A DNA stretch of 64,000 nt from Metarhizium brunneum. Taxonomy: Eukaryota; Ascomycota; Sordariomycetes; Hypocreales; Clavicipitaceae. Within the stretch, counting starts at the first letter, position 1, and each line of letters starts with the position of its first letter. The notes under the pieces are model-generated. The model saw only the letters and a program-made list of their open reading frames with translations, ran no database searches and was not told where the DNA came from. Below, piece after piece: positions 37,969-47,585 of the stretch. A program made the position numbers and the translations under genes. The DNA is taken from positions 62,001 through 126,000 of the forward strand of contig NC_089426.1 in NCBI RefSeq assembly GCF_013426205.1, in the 5' to 3' direction.

Positions 37969-40349
37969 AACCCATCGTCAAACATTTGACATAGGCGATT
38001 GTAAATTTGGTTTTTCATTTCTCCGTGTTTTTCGCATCTTGGGTTGTCGCAGTTTACCGCATACTTCCTGTTGCATCTGGGGTTGAACTTCTGTTCGTTG
38101 TACCACTTATCCAACTGTTGTTCACTGTGGTATGTTGATTCTGTGGTTCCCCTGGGGTCTTTCTGTTCGAGTATGTCTAATGCTCGCTGTGTCCGTTTGT
38201 ATGCTGCTGGTGTTCCACATTGCCACTTGTGCCATTCCCTGGCCTTATCTACCATATGTTCTGAACAATTAGGTAGTGGGCATACCATGTGGTCTTTTGT
38301 TTCACATCGAGGTGACTTGAGTAGTAACTCCCTTCTGTGTGTTGGGATTTTTCCCTCATACACATACTGATGCCACTGCCTGTTCTTCGTATGTACATGT
38401 AACTGGCATGTGTCTGATTCACATACGTCCGTAGGATCTGTATGAGCTCGGCATTTGATGGGTGTGTTTGAATCGGGTTCCAAGATCATCGTTTGATCGT
38501 TATTGATTATCTTCACTCTCCATTCTAGGAGTTCCCATCTGAAGTATGGTGCTTTGATCGGATATCCTTTCATCCTGATCGGAAACGCATCCAATCGTGC
38601 CTTGGTTTGAAAGTGTGCCTGGCACATTGCAAACGCGCATGATGCCCATGCTAAACGTGTATGTTCCGCGTGTCTTGGTGAGAGTCTAGGATCGTCTTCC
38701 TTCTCTCCTTCCGGAAACCATAGTGTCTGGTTTTCCATTGCCGTGGTGGTGTCCACTGCTAGAATAGGAATTGCGAAATGTTTTCCTGTTGGTGCGGGGA
38801 AATATCGCTGTACAGCTTGTTCTTGTGTGGCTGTCAGCCTTGCAGGCGTTTCTTCCTCGCTTCGTTCGTCTTCGGACGCTTCTGGAGTATCTAGGATTGC
38901 GTTGTCGTCATCGACGCTCATTTCCCTTACTCTATCTTCCGGTTCGTCGAAGGTGGTGAGGATTTGTGCGTCTTGCTCCTCCCTATATTGTTGTTCCCTT
39001 CGATTCTTCCTTGCTTCTGCTTGTTGTCGCACCCAATCGAGAATTTCTTGGTGCGAGTCTTCGTCCAAATATTCTGGCGATTTTGGTTCATGGAGTTCCT
39101 TTCGTCCCGTCATTGCAAGCGTTCTCTTTTCCATTGATTGTTCGTCCAGGTCTTCTTGTACCAGTTGTTTGGCTACTTGCAGTCCGTTTCCTATGAAGTT
39201 CATAATTTTCTTCTTTGGTTTTCTTGGTTCTTTTGGAAACCATCCTCTTTCTTGTTTGCTGCTCATGTGAACGTAGCAGTTGTCGTCATAGCAGAAGGTC
39301 CAGTTGAGGTTCTTATGTTCCACCTCTGATTCGGTAACTTCGATTTTCTGTTGGTTAGTAGAATTGAGTTGTTTCTTACCTCCTTCTGGTACTGGCTTCC
39401 ATTCTTTCCTGGGTTTCTTGCATTTATTGGCGAAATGTCCTGGTTTTCCGCAGTTGTAGCATTTCTTTTCCTTTTTGTCGTCTTTCTTGGTAGCGTCAAG
39501 CTCCATTCGTCCAGGGTTAAGAGTGTGACCATAGGCAATAGGTTCGTCACGCTTTCTGCGTTGATTGGCTTGGTAACTCTTCCCTTTGGCAGGGCTCCAG
39601 GTTCCTTTACCCTGTTTCTTCTGTATGCGTCGCTGATACTGTCTGTCGTCGATTCGTACCGCCATAGCGATGTAGTCCGATAAGTTGTCTGGTCTGTTCT
39701 CCCTGTAGAGTTCATCTTTGACTTCTTCCTTAAGTCCTTTATAGAAAGCTGACATAAGAGGTTCGTCCTCCCAGTCAAGCTGAGATGCAAGTTGTCTGAA
39801 GCGAGCGGCATAATCGGATGCCGATCCCTTCTGCTTGAGCCCGTCGATGTAGTACTCAGCAGCCCTAGCTTCGTCAACTGTTCCAAAGGCCTTTTTGATA
39901 GCTTTTTCGAATTCATCGTAACTTTCGAAAATGGTGTTGGTTTCTTCTTCGCGGTCGTCTTTTTCTTTGTTAAGGTAGTCCCTCATAATGGGTTCAAACC
40001 ATGCGAGTGCCACTCCCGTCATACACCCTCCTGCGTGCAGTACCTTGGCAGAGGATTCTTCCATTTTGGTCGGGAATTGTCGGTGGTAAGCCCTGAGTTG
40101 AGTGAGGAATCCTTGAAGCGCACCCGGGGATCCGTCGTACGGTCCTGGTGCCCTGGGTCTAAGGATTTCTCCCAAGTCCTTTTTAATTGTGGCCGCAGTC
40201 GTGGCTTGTTCCTGCCGTTCTTCTTCCATCTGTTGGACCCGTTCCCGAAGGCGTATGATCTCAGCAAGCATGTCGTGAGCAGAGATGGTGGTTGGTCCCT
40301 CTCGGGTTTCATTGGATCCAGATGCGGTGGTAGTCTCGCGTGGTGCCAT
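37851..40349 (-). CDS. gag: Gag polyprotein with CCHC zinc knuckle
   Basis: A structural protein of about 832 residues that forms the retrotransposon particle. The ATG at 40349 (MAPRETTT) is preferred because the longer frame to 40400 begins at TTG. It shows an N-terminal coiled-coil stretch (IIRLRERVQQMEEERQ), the Gag core with the fungal Gypsy pattern GALQGFLTQLRAYH and later SASDYAARFRQLASQ, and a CCHC knuckle CYNCGKPGHFANKC. It is followed by an unusually long C-terminal half of more than 450 residues with several Cys/His-containing segments (for example CESDTCQLHVH and CPLPNCSEHM) that I cannot assign to a known domain. It overlaps the pol frame by about 118 nt. Confidence 0.9.
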   Translation of the reverse strand: MAPRETTTASGSNETREGPTTISAHDMLAEIIRLRERVQQMEEERQEQATTAATIKKDLGEILRPRAPGPYDGSPGALQGFLTQLRAYHRQFPTKMEESSAKVLHAGGCMTGVALAWFEPIMRDYLNKEKDDREEETNTIFESYDEFEKAIKKAFGTVDEARAAEYYIDGLKQKGSASDYAARFRQLASQLDWEDEPLMSAFYKGLKEEVKDELYRENRPDNLSDYIAMAVRIDDRQYQRRIQKKQGKGTWSPAKGKSYQANQRRKRDEPIAYGHTLNPGRMELDATKKDDKKEKKCYNCGKPGHFANKCKKPRKEWKPVPEGGKKQLNSTNQQKIEVTESEVEHKNLNWTFCYDDNCYVHMSSKQERGWFPKEPRKPKKKIMNFIGNGLQVAKQLVQEDLDEQSMEKRTLAMTGRKELHEPKSPEYLDEDSHQEILDWVRQQAEARKNRREQQYREEQDAQILTTFDEPEDRVREMSVDDDNAILDTPEASEDERSEEETPARLTATQEQAVQRYFPAPTGKHFAIPILAVDTTTAMENQTLWFPEGEKEDDPRLSPRHAEHTRLAWASCAFAMCQAHFQTKARLDAFPIRMKGYPIKAPYFRWELLEWRVKIINNDQTMILEPDSNTPIKCRAHTDPTDVCESDTCQLHVHTKNRQWHQYVYEGKIPTHRRELLLKSPRCETKDHMVCPLPNCSEHMVDKAREWHKWQCGTPAAYKRTQRALDILEQKDPRGTTESTYHSEQQLDKWYNEQKFNPRCNRKYAVNCDNPRCEKHGEMKNQIYNRLCQMFDDGFCFKHPQNGTGPTEWYQEMKRQIAEESIPENSKNEARHL

Positions 40350-40401
40350 GTTGACAGTTATCAGGTATTGCTCAGAGTGACGCGGTAGTAGTCTGAACAA
40401 G

Positions 40402-40411
40402 AGCTTTCAAC
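40402..40411 (-). promoter_or_regulatory. Candidate primer-binding site for self-priming
   Basis: The element-sense sequence just inside the 5' LTR is C followed by GTTGAAAGCT. It lacks the TGG expected for a tRNA primer. Its reverse complement, AGCTTTCAAC, occurs on the element-sense strand of the LTR at 40593-40584, about 45 bp downstream of a TATATA box (40640-40635). That fits a Tf1/sushi-type scheme in which the 5' end of the mRNA folds back as primer. Confidence 0.5.
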
Positions 40412-40412
40412 G

Positions 40413-40848
40413 TGTAACGGCTAAGGTTCCCAAGGGATAAACTAGTCGTAGTTTATGTTGGCAGAGCCACTAGGGCAGTCAATCTGAGCAGTTGGGTGTT
40501 ACGTTGGTAATAGGTCGTAGACCGTAACCAAGTGATCAGAGTCAAAGAGTTGTAAGCGAGGCTTATTCAATGTAATGATCTGTGTTGAAAGCTAAGGAGC
40601 TAGAGGCTATCTATGAAGCGAATTTGGGGGTCCCTATATACTACGGTTGCTAGTTATCGCGGAGGTGAGCATCCTCGATGCTCACTTCCAAACACTGGTG
40701 AGCGTTGTGCATGCTCACTTATAATAACTGAGCGTCCTTCCCATTGGTCCTGTCGTGCCGACCAATGTTCCGTGGCCCGTCATGCCTGTGCCGCCCGGCG
40801 GCTCCATGCAGCCGGCCCAACCTGCAGCCTACGTGCTGGGTCGTAACA
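40413..40848 (-). repeat. 5' LTR (element sense) of intact retrotransposon
   Basis: A 436 bp LTR that looks identical to the one at 33038-33473. On the element-sense strand it holds a TATATA box (40640-40635), which would promote gag-pol transcription toward lower coordinates. A CTGAA target duplication follows immediately. Confidence 0.95.
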
Positions 40849-40853
40849 CTGAA

Positions 40854-41698
40854 TTATTTGTCGTGCGTGACCTGATAGGGTAGTTTATAGCAGGGGGTAA
40901 TATGCTAATTATAGCTTATATATTTTAAGAAATTAAATATTAAGAAAATTTTATATAAAGCTTTTTTTAATTAATTATGATTTTTTATTAGGTCTTGTAT
41001 ATAAAATAATTTAAGGGTTAACCTGTATAGTCTAACCCTTGTATAATTAACTACCTGTAACCTAATAAGGTTAATAAAGTAGGGTCCGCTAGCTATATTA
41101 ATAATTTATTTGCTAATAATAAGTAGCTATTAAGTAATATAGTAGGGATTAATAAAAGTATATTAATTATCGTATTTTATCCCTTGAAATTTAAGTATTT
41201 ATTTCCCCCACCTTTTCACTTCTTATTAGCTGCCTACCCCCTGAGGTCACGGACAGTTACATGTAGCGAGTCAATACATGCCGGCAGGCGCAACAAGCAC
41301 GGACCATACATGTAGCGCATAAAACAACATGACAAGGGGTACCCTAGCTTCGTGACATACTCACACCGCTGAAACAATCTTGTATTGGGGGAAGGTTTTT
41401 GAATGCATGATGGCGCAATTTCACACATGCAGGCTGAAACGGTATTGGTACATGTAGTGCTAGTACATTGTTAGATATAGCCTGTCCGGCTTCGAAGCAG
41501 CAAGCTACTTTAAAATTTCCACTTTCTGTGAGTTTATATAGTTCATATTCCCAGTTGATTCCATGTTCCCTGCTCTGTTTCTTTGAGAATTATGCCTTGA
41601 TCCCAGCAGCAATCGCTATATCCGTCCGAAGGGCATAAACCGCCGCATTGTATAACTCGTGTTGCCAAGAAGATAAACCCCGAATTACACATCTCGCA
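40854..41698. other. AT-rich intergenic stretch next to the retrotransposon
   Basis: The segment 40870-41200 is clearly A+T-rich compared with nearby genes and may be old RIP-mutated repeat sequence. It includes a short inverted repeat, AAGGGTTA/TAACCCTT (41013-41020 and 41033-41040). From about 41220 base composition returns to normal. No gene was recognised. Confidence 0.4.
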
Positions 41699-43166
41699 AT
41701 GGGTACTCCGCGAAACCTGTTAGTAGGTTATGTATACCTTATTTCTCCGTCATGGGAAATGCCTCTAATGGTCCTTCAGATGCTCTCCCGGCCAACCTTT
41801 ACCATGCGATGTGGTCGTATGCCCGTTTTGGTCATTGCGTTAGTCGCCTTCCATCTGTACTTGATCAGAGCCTGGCTCGAGAATCAGAATTGGGAGTATG
41901 GTGGTGTCGCGTCGAGCGCCCTCCTGGACGTGTCTGAGGCGGCGCAGAACGAGACTCTCGGTTTTGAGAAAATTTATTACATCAGCCTGCCTCAGTATGA
42001 CACCGAAATTATCTTGGGACTAACAGTTTCAACAATAGCTAACTTGGCATGTCTACGTAGTCGGACTGATCGTCAGGATATGATGACTCTGCTCGCCGCA
42101 TCTACAAACATCAAGCTAGCCCTTCAACCAGGAGTATTTGACCCCGCCCAGAAATCATTAGCAAATTCCCATATTCCAATTATTGCTGGGATTTCTAACT
42201 TGTGGGCGATAGGTAAATGGATCCAACGTCAACGACAAGGCGAAACCGAAAGGGAGTGAGAGTCTAAGACCTGAACAATTGGGATGCTGGCGTAGCCATG
42301 CAGACATTTGGCAGAGAATCATTAATGAAAATATACAAACAGCTATTGTCTTGGAAGACGATGCGGATTGGGATGTCGAGGTCCACGACATATTTCAGAC
42401 ATTAAGTGTGCAAATGAGGAAAGGCGAACTGAGAAAATGGAAAGCTACAAAGTACGAGGCTAATCACGCCCCTTATGGTAAATAACAGTTCCCACTCCCG
42501 CTCAGCTCTGGCCTATCTCTGAGTAGACTTTGATACTGACAGTAGTGGTTTCCAGGCCTAGACTGGGACCTTTTATACATCGGCACCTGCTGGGACATTC
42601 CCAATGGAGAAAATCGCCCGAAGCATCAAGTGTATAACGATCGGTTTTCTCCAAGTTCAACCGAGTATGTATATCTCTTACTCTGTACATGTCGAGCGCT
42701 CGTTGAGACTCGGCATGGAAATCGCATTATCGATATCGTCAACATTTGGGAGACTAAAATTTGTAGAATGACCGATTCCTTCCGTAAGGAACTAGAAGAC
42801 TGGGGAGTTGACCTCGCGAATAACACCCGAGTTCGAGTTTTGGCGCCGTCCTGGTATTCCGTGTGCACTATTGGCTATGCATTAACCAACCGAGGAGCCC
42901 AGAAGCTGCTGTATACGATAGGAAACAGGGAAAGTATGGGAGCACCTATCGATCTGGCCATGATAGACAAGGTGCAAAAAGGATACCTGGACGCTCTTAC
43001 TGTAATACCACCATTGGTGACACCATGGAAGACTGGGAGGGTTTCAGATAGCGATATTGATAATCTCGCTGAGCGGAAAGGAGAACTTCCCTCTGGTAGC
43101 GAGAATTTGCAAAACAGTGCGCGGAAGGCCATGGAGAACTCTCTGCTCGGCGGCCAAGGAGACTAA
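41699..43166 (+). CDS. Glycosyltransferase family 25-like membrane protein
   Basis: A putative type II Golgi or ER glycosyltransferase of about 414 residues. Inferred exons: 41699-41994, 42061-42133, 42213-42477, 42556-43166. The introns have CTAAC-type branch points and the joins restore family-like text: FEKIYYISLPHRTDR, GVNGSNVND, LGCWRSH and YGLDWDLLYIGTC. Key features are an N-terminal membrane anchor (about residues 38-58, PVLVIALVAFHLYLI), LGCWRSH followed by VLEDDADWD (the acidic metal and sugar-nucleotide region), and GYALTNRGAQKLLY near the C terminus, as in fungal GT25 proteins. The segment coded at 42660-42770 fits the family poorly, so a further intron may be missed there. The exact start is uncertain. 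It sits beside the retrotransposon and belongs clearly to neither biosynthetic cluster. Confidence 0.75.
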
Positions 43167-44410
43167 ACCAGGAGGGCAGGAGTGAAAGTCTGATTATCCC
43201 GGGACACCGGTTAATATAATGCTTGTAATGCATTGGTTCCAGAAATGTGCAGGACAGTGGTAGGCTCGGGCATTTCATGGTAGTCTTGCCACGCTTTCTC
43301 GAACTTATTCAAGATTCTATTATTGTCATATATTGAGATGCTTTCTTGCATTTGTTTCTCCACCGCCACTTTACCCGTCTTGTGTCAATTGGTGGCCAAC
43401 GGTACTTGCAGTCAGGGGTCAATGGTGGAATGAGCAACTGAGCTTTGCAGCGCTGAGGTCATTATTGGCATTTCCGGCAGGTTTGCCGGCAGCAGCATAT
43501 ATGCTATTGTTCAATTTGGTGGAAACTATATGAGGGAATTGCGTTGACGGACAGAATTACGACATTGATCATATTTGCAGCCAGACTCTATGTCGCATTG
43601 CAAAATTTCACGCGAACCCCGGCCTTTCCACCTTGGTTGTCAAGATTTAACCTGGTCCCACCGGGCCATACCAGACTTGAAGGTCGAGCACTTTATGGGG
43701 TGCCAAGCCCAAGGGTCAGTAACCAATCGGACGATAACAGGTAAATGGTGCTTTTATTTACCTATAAATTAAGTAAAATTAATTATATTAATAACCTTAT
43801 TAGGTATAAGTAGTTATATTATATTAATTACACTATTGTACTCCTACTTAGTAGTATTGGCTTTGTTCTGTCACGGTCTGTGGGGCAGCGGGCCCCCCAT
43901 CAGGTGCTTGGCTTTTAAAGAGATAGTGTGACCAGTTAATAGCTTTCAGGACCTGTCAATCCTTGAGTCGCTAATCAGTTGCCGATGGTCGGATCTCTCC
44001 AAGAGAAGATGCGTCTGGTAGATGCAATCGACAGACCCGCCAACCGCTAGGGATTTGATGGACTTGGTAGCCATGACTTGTTTCGTGAAATTAAAGCAGC
44101 AGAGTGGAAACATACAATGTCTTTGTCGGGTGCGCAAGCTTTCGCGGCGTAGTGAACTTTTATTTATTTTATTCGACATCACTAAGAGCAGTCGCAGCTA
44201 ATACTTGATTCACCTGATCACGGGAAGATAATTGTGGTAAGCTGTTGAGCAGACCGTCGTGCCAAAGGGCCAGCGAGACAACGACAGGCGCCCACCCTAG
44301 ACCAGCCAATAAATGCACATGCACGTTGACGCCACAAAGTCAATACAGGGCCACAGCTGCCAAGCAACGTCTGGCGTGACAATGACCAAGTTGCATAAAG
44401 AACCACAGTA
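43167..44410. other. Intergenic stretch with short AT-rich tract
   Basis: No gene was recognised. The part 43750-43860 is A+T-rich and might be another decayed repeat fragment. Short open frames on both strands lack recognisable motifs. Confidence 0.35.
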
Positions 44411-44949
44411 GTAAATTATAGGGGGGGTGTCGGACCGTACGGGTACGGTACAGGGGGCTGTTGAACGGTACAGGGGGCTGTTGAACGGTACAGGGGGCTG
44501 TTGAACGGTGCGGGCAGCTATTGAACGGTGCAGAAAGCTGTTAAACGGTGTAAAAAGCTGCTGATGGTACAGAAAGCTGCTGATGGTATAGGAAGCTACT
44601 GGACGGTATAGGCACGGTCTAATTAATATAAAGGACTTATATATGAAAATTACTTATTAATTAATATAAATGTGTGTAATATACTATAGTGGTAATTTTA
44701 TAATTTCTTATAATTACCCTTTTAATTAACTGTAGCTTATGAGGCTGTTAACCTTTTTTCTTTTCTTCTTTCCTTTCTTCTTTCCTTTTTTTTTTCTTTT
44801 TTTTTTTACCTTTTTTTAATTAGTTAAAATCATATAAAGACCTACTTTTCTGGACTGTCTAGCACTTTTTGGACCGTCCGTTGGGCGGCCCGAAATTCCT
44901 GTACGGTTCAACACAGCCTGTACGGTCCGACACCCCCCCTATAATTTAC
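44411..44949. mobile_element. MITE-like element with perfect 30 bp terminal inverted repeats
   Basis: A 539 bp non-coding element bounded by perfect inverted repeats at 44411-44440 and 44920-44949 (GTAAATTATA, seven G, TGTCGGACCGTAC). The subterminal sequence is related at both ends (GTACGGT and GTTGAAC motifs in opposite orientation). The left part carries a tandem array of about 20 bp units, and the middle is A+T-rich with a long pyrimidine tract (44756-44818). There is no open frame for a transposase. The target duplication is unclear; a TA duplication inside the AATTATA ends is possible, which would suit a Tc1/mariner-type origin. Confidence 0.75.
44446..44610. repeat. Decaying 20 bp tandem repeat inside the MITE
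   Basis: Three exact copies of CGGTACAGGGGGCTGTTGAA (from 44446) are followed by about five increasingly diverged 19-20 bp copies such as CGGTGCAGAAAGCTGTTAAA. The unit contains the same GTAC and TTGAAC words found near both ends of the element, so these may be transposase-binding motifs (inference). Confidence 0.8.
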
Positions 44950-45765
44950 CACTGCAATCTATCTGACTCGGTCTCGTCGCACCAATACAAGCAACACGCA
45001 CCGAGTCATTCCCGCCGCAGCGCCATCACAAGGCAGTGCTCGGCGTGATTTAGTTGTTCATGCATGTACACACGCCGACGGCGCCTGCCGCTTAATGCCA
45101 ATACTAATTGACATCAAATTTGTAAGCACAAGTCGTCTATGCCAGGTCCGAGGCTACAGACAAGCCCCAGAAGATATGTTGCTCGAAAAGCATACAATGT
45201 CAAACGAGTTTTATATAAGCTATTTATAGTCAAGTTATAAAGCTAAAAATATAAAGGCAGTAGTGGGGCCCTATAGGGACCTGTACATAGCGACGCGGGC
45301 ACCGTGTGGGCACCGTAACAGAGGTGCCGGGGGGGGTGCCAAAGGTGCCAAAAGTACCAGTGAATGTACCTAAAAAGTTTTAGAGAAAATTGAAGTGACA
45401 TGAAGTTATATGTACTGCTCCGATTTGGCACTGGATAGAACCAATCCATCCAGACCTTTGTTCCCTCGAGCTTCCAACTCTAGGGAGCACGGATACTCTG
45501 CGATAGTCGTCGTCTAAGCGCGGGGTCGCTGGGTGAAAGCCGCACGACGCTTTGCGCACCGGCCTGAGGGTCTTGGACTTGTCCATCTGACCAGTCTCGG
45601 GAATAGCAGGACCCTGGAACTCGGGGTACTGTTCCAAGACAATTTCAATTGCCTTGTTTTTGGCGGCATCATCGATGGGCCCTGCACCTGTCGCATTGTT
45701 TGTGTCAGAGGCCAGCCGCGAGATCATAACGCACGGGCTATATAAGGCCAGCCAGCAGGTTTTCA
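44950..45765. other. Intergenic stretch, possible downstream exon of relic gene
   Basis: No intact gene is present. On the minus strand, 45690-45400 keeps an open frame (GPIDDAAKNKAIEIVLEQYPEF...) after an acceptor-like GCGACAG and may be the last exon of the decayed gene immediately to the right. Confidence 0.3.
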
Positions 45766-46770
45766 TTAAACTTTATTTTGCATAAGCAATTTGGAAGCCT
45801 TGTCGTCAGATGTAGGCGTGGATGGGCCGGCCGCGATAATGTCCTCGACCGAAGCTACTACTGGGCAGGCATCGCATTTGCCATCGCCAACCAGGGACAT
45901 GATGTCTTGATTGCGGTCGGCATTAACGACGCCCCTCTCTTTGATGCTGACGTACTGCCAAAAGGTGAAACTGCGCTCGAACTTGATGACACCCTTGCTC
46001 GTCTTATACACGGTTGCCGTCTTATTTTCACCTGGGATGGATGCAATCTCCTGTTTGAAGTAGCCGATAGGATCCTGAGCCTCGACGGGGGACTCAGGCA
46101 CGGCAGCCGGCTCCGTGACCTATTCATCCGCAATATCGCTGGGGCATGCTTCCGTCTCGCCCTTGTCGCAATCCGAATCGCCGCCGTAGGTTGTGCCGTT
46201 AAGAGTGTAGCGGCCAATCTTCAGGTCGCGAACGGGGTTGGTCCAATACTTTTCCATCGCGACCAGCCTAGCGTTCTCATCACGGGTTCTGTCGTTGAAG
46301 TTGTGCCAATTGATACGATTCCTAAAGAGCAACCAAGGTGTTCCAGTAACCGAGGCATTATTCTTGAACTCCTCATTCCACTTCTCAAAAATTCCATTCA
46401 AGTACTGGCCCGCCTGAGTGGTAAACCAGCCGTTGGCTACTTTGCATTCAAAACAGACACGCTGAACGGCCGGGTACGCGCTCCCCTCCCTAAACAGACA
46501 GTCTCTGTAGGCCTTGCGCTGCTCCTCGGTAGCGGTATCCCGTGAGCCCTTTGTACCAGACTTTACTCGCATCTTTCTGAGAGGCCAAACTCGGCGGGGC
46601 CGGGCGGCTGGAGCCTATCGGTATTGCAAGTGTCAAACGTCCAGGACGGATCGCATGCATCATTAAGGTTGTGGGTTGGCGCTACTCGGTTGATCCCTTC
46701 CTCGGTCGCGAATTCGAACCGGCGGTCGAGGCAACGAGGAGTGTGGGCAATATGGTGAGGGATTTGATAG
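45766..46770 (-). pseudogene. Decayed Cys-containing gene, family not recognised
   Basis: Coherent coding-like sequence on the minus strand is broken in several places. From about 46770 the frame reads HIAHTPRCLDRRFEF ... NDACDPSWTFDTCNTD ... FGLSERC, then stops and shifts frame. From 46572 it continues through EEQRKAYRDCLF, PWLLFRNRINWHNFND and GGDSDCDKGETEACPSDIADE to an in-frame TAG (46122-46120), beyond which the same frame stays open (VTEPAAVPESPVEA ... CDACPVVASVEDI) to 45766. No intron donor explains the TAG, and no start codon was found for the upstream part. The cysteine-rich text resembles a secreted or effector-type protein, but I do not recognise a family. An alternative is a multi-exon gene that I have mis-spliced. 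Confidence 0.4.
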
Positions 46771-47585
46771 TTTTAATAAAAGGCCGGCTGAATTATAATA
46801 AGAAATCAAAGAGTGAAAGCATTGTGGGAATAGTAGGCGTTGACGAGGACCAGATTCAAGACTGTTTAACTGACTTCGCTGGCCTTTAAGTACCTGGCCA
46901 AAACTTGTAACTATTTGATATAATGAATCAATACAGTATGACACAGGTCATGCTCTCTTGGCACTAATAATAACTTGATCCACCCAGTAATGTCTCACAT
47001 GACAGAATATTGTACGGAGCAGGGTTGTACCTTGGATTTTGAAATAATACTAATATATAGTATAATGCGCTTTAACGAGTATCAATTTCTTGTCGCGCTT
47101 GCCGCGCACCTTGATAGGAAATAGGCCACTAGAATAGTTTCTGACCCCGTATGCAATCCAAGTCAGTTAATCAGAGTATTTCTCTAGTCTTATATAATCA
47201 AAAACCGCGCTTTAAGTCAGTTGGGCCATAGACTCGTCTGGACTATACCACGCTGGTGGACTGGCAAAATCCTGAAGGCGTCAAATAAACTATTCACAGG
47301 TTCGACTCTTTTAGACAAGTGTTGCTTGAGTATCATGTATTGTATGTCGCGGTCTATCCCGGATTTAGTGGCTTTCTTCTACTCTAGTGGAAATTCTTAA
47401 TCAACATCTTGAATGCCAACTTGCTTCATTATCAACCGTCCCGTACGCGCTTCTACTTTTCCAACACTTGCGAGCTCCAAAGCCCCCATCGAGGCCAAAT
47501 GCTTCTGTTAGAGGTGCGAAAGTGCCCCGACCAGAAAACAGTCTGGGCGGTCCAAGATGGACGACACTGTCGGAGCTTCGGTTAA
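46771..47585. other. Intergenic stretch, partly AT-rich
   Basis: No gene was recognised. Short AT-rich patches (for example 47030-47070) and no clear repeats. The region lies downstream of the nitroreductase gene, which is transcribed toward it. Confidence 0.35.

Larger units (their letters stand above)
33038..40848 (-). mobile_element. Intact Ty3/Gypsy chromodomain LTR retrotransposon (chromovirus)
   Basis: A complete 7811 bp element transcribed on the minus strand. It has two 436 bp LTRs that look identical, a perfect CTGAA target duplication (33033-33037 and 40849-40853), TG..CA ends, gag, pol with a C-terminal chromodomain, a polypurine tract next to the 3' LTR, and an antisense spliced gene near the 3' end. 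The LTR identity and open frames indicate a recent insertion, and there is no sign of RIP. A 44 bp spacer (32989-33032, including the CCTCA duplication) separates it from the ruined sister copy. Confidence 0.96.

Noticed and set aside
34144..40349. Gag-pol as a virus of animals or crops
   Set aside because: Chromodomain, LTR and target-site features mark an endogenous fungal Gypsy retrotransposon, with no envelope gene.
41013..41040. AAGGGTTA/TAACCCTT as a telomere-like remnant
   Set aside because: Only one unit on each side as a short hairpin, with no tandem TTAGGG array.
46120..46122. In-frame TAG as a recoded codon or as the acceptor of an intron
   Set aside because: No suitable GT donor lies just upstream and fungi do not use recoding of this kind; a nonsense mutation is simpler.
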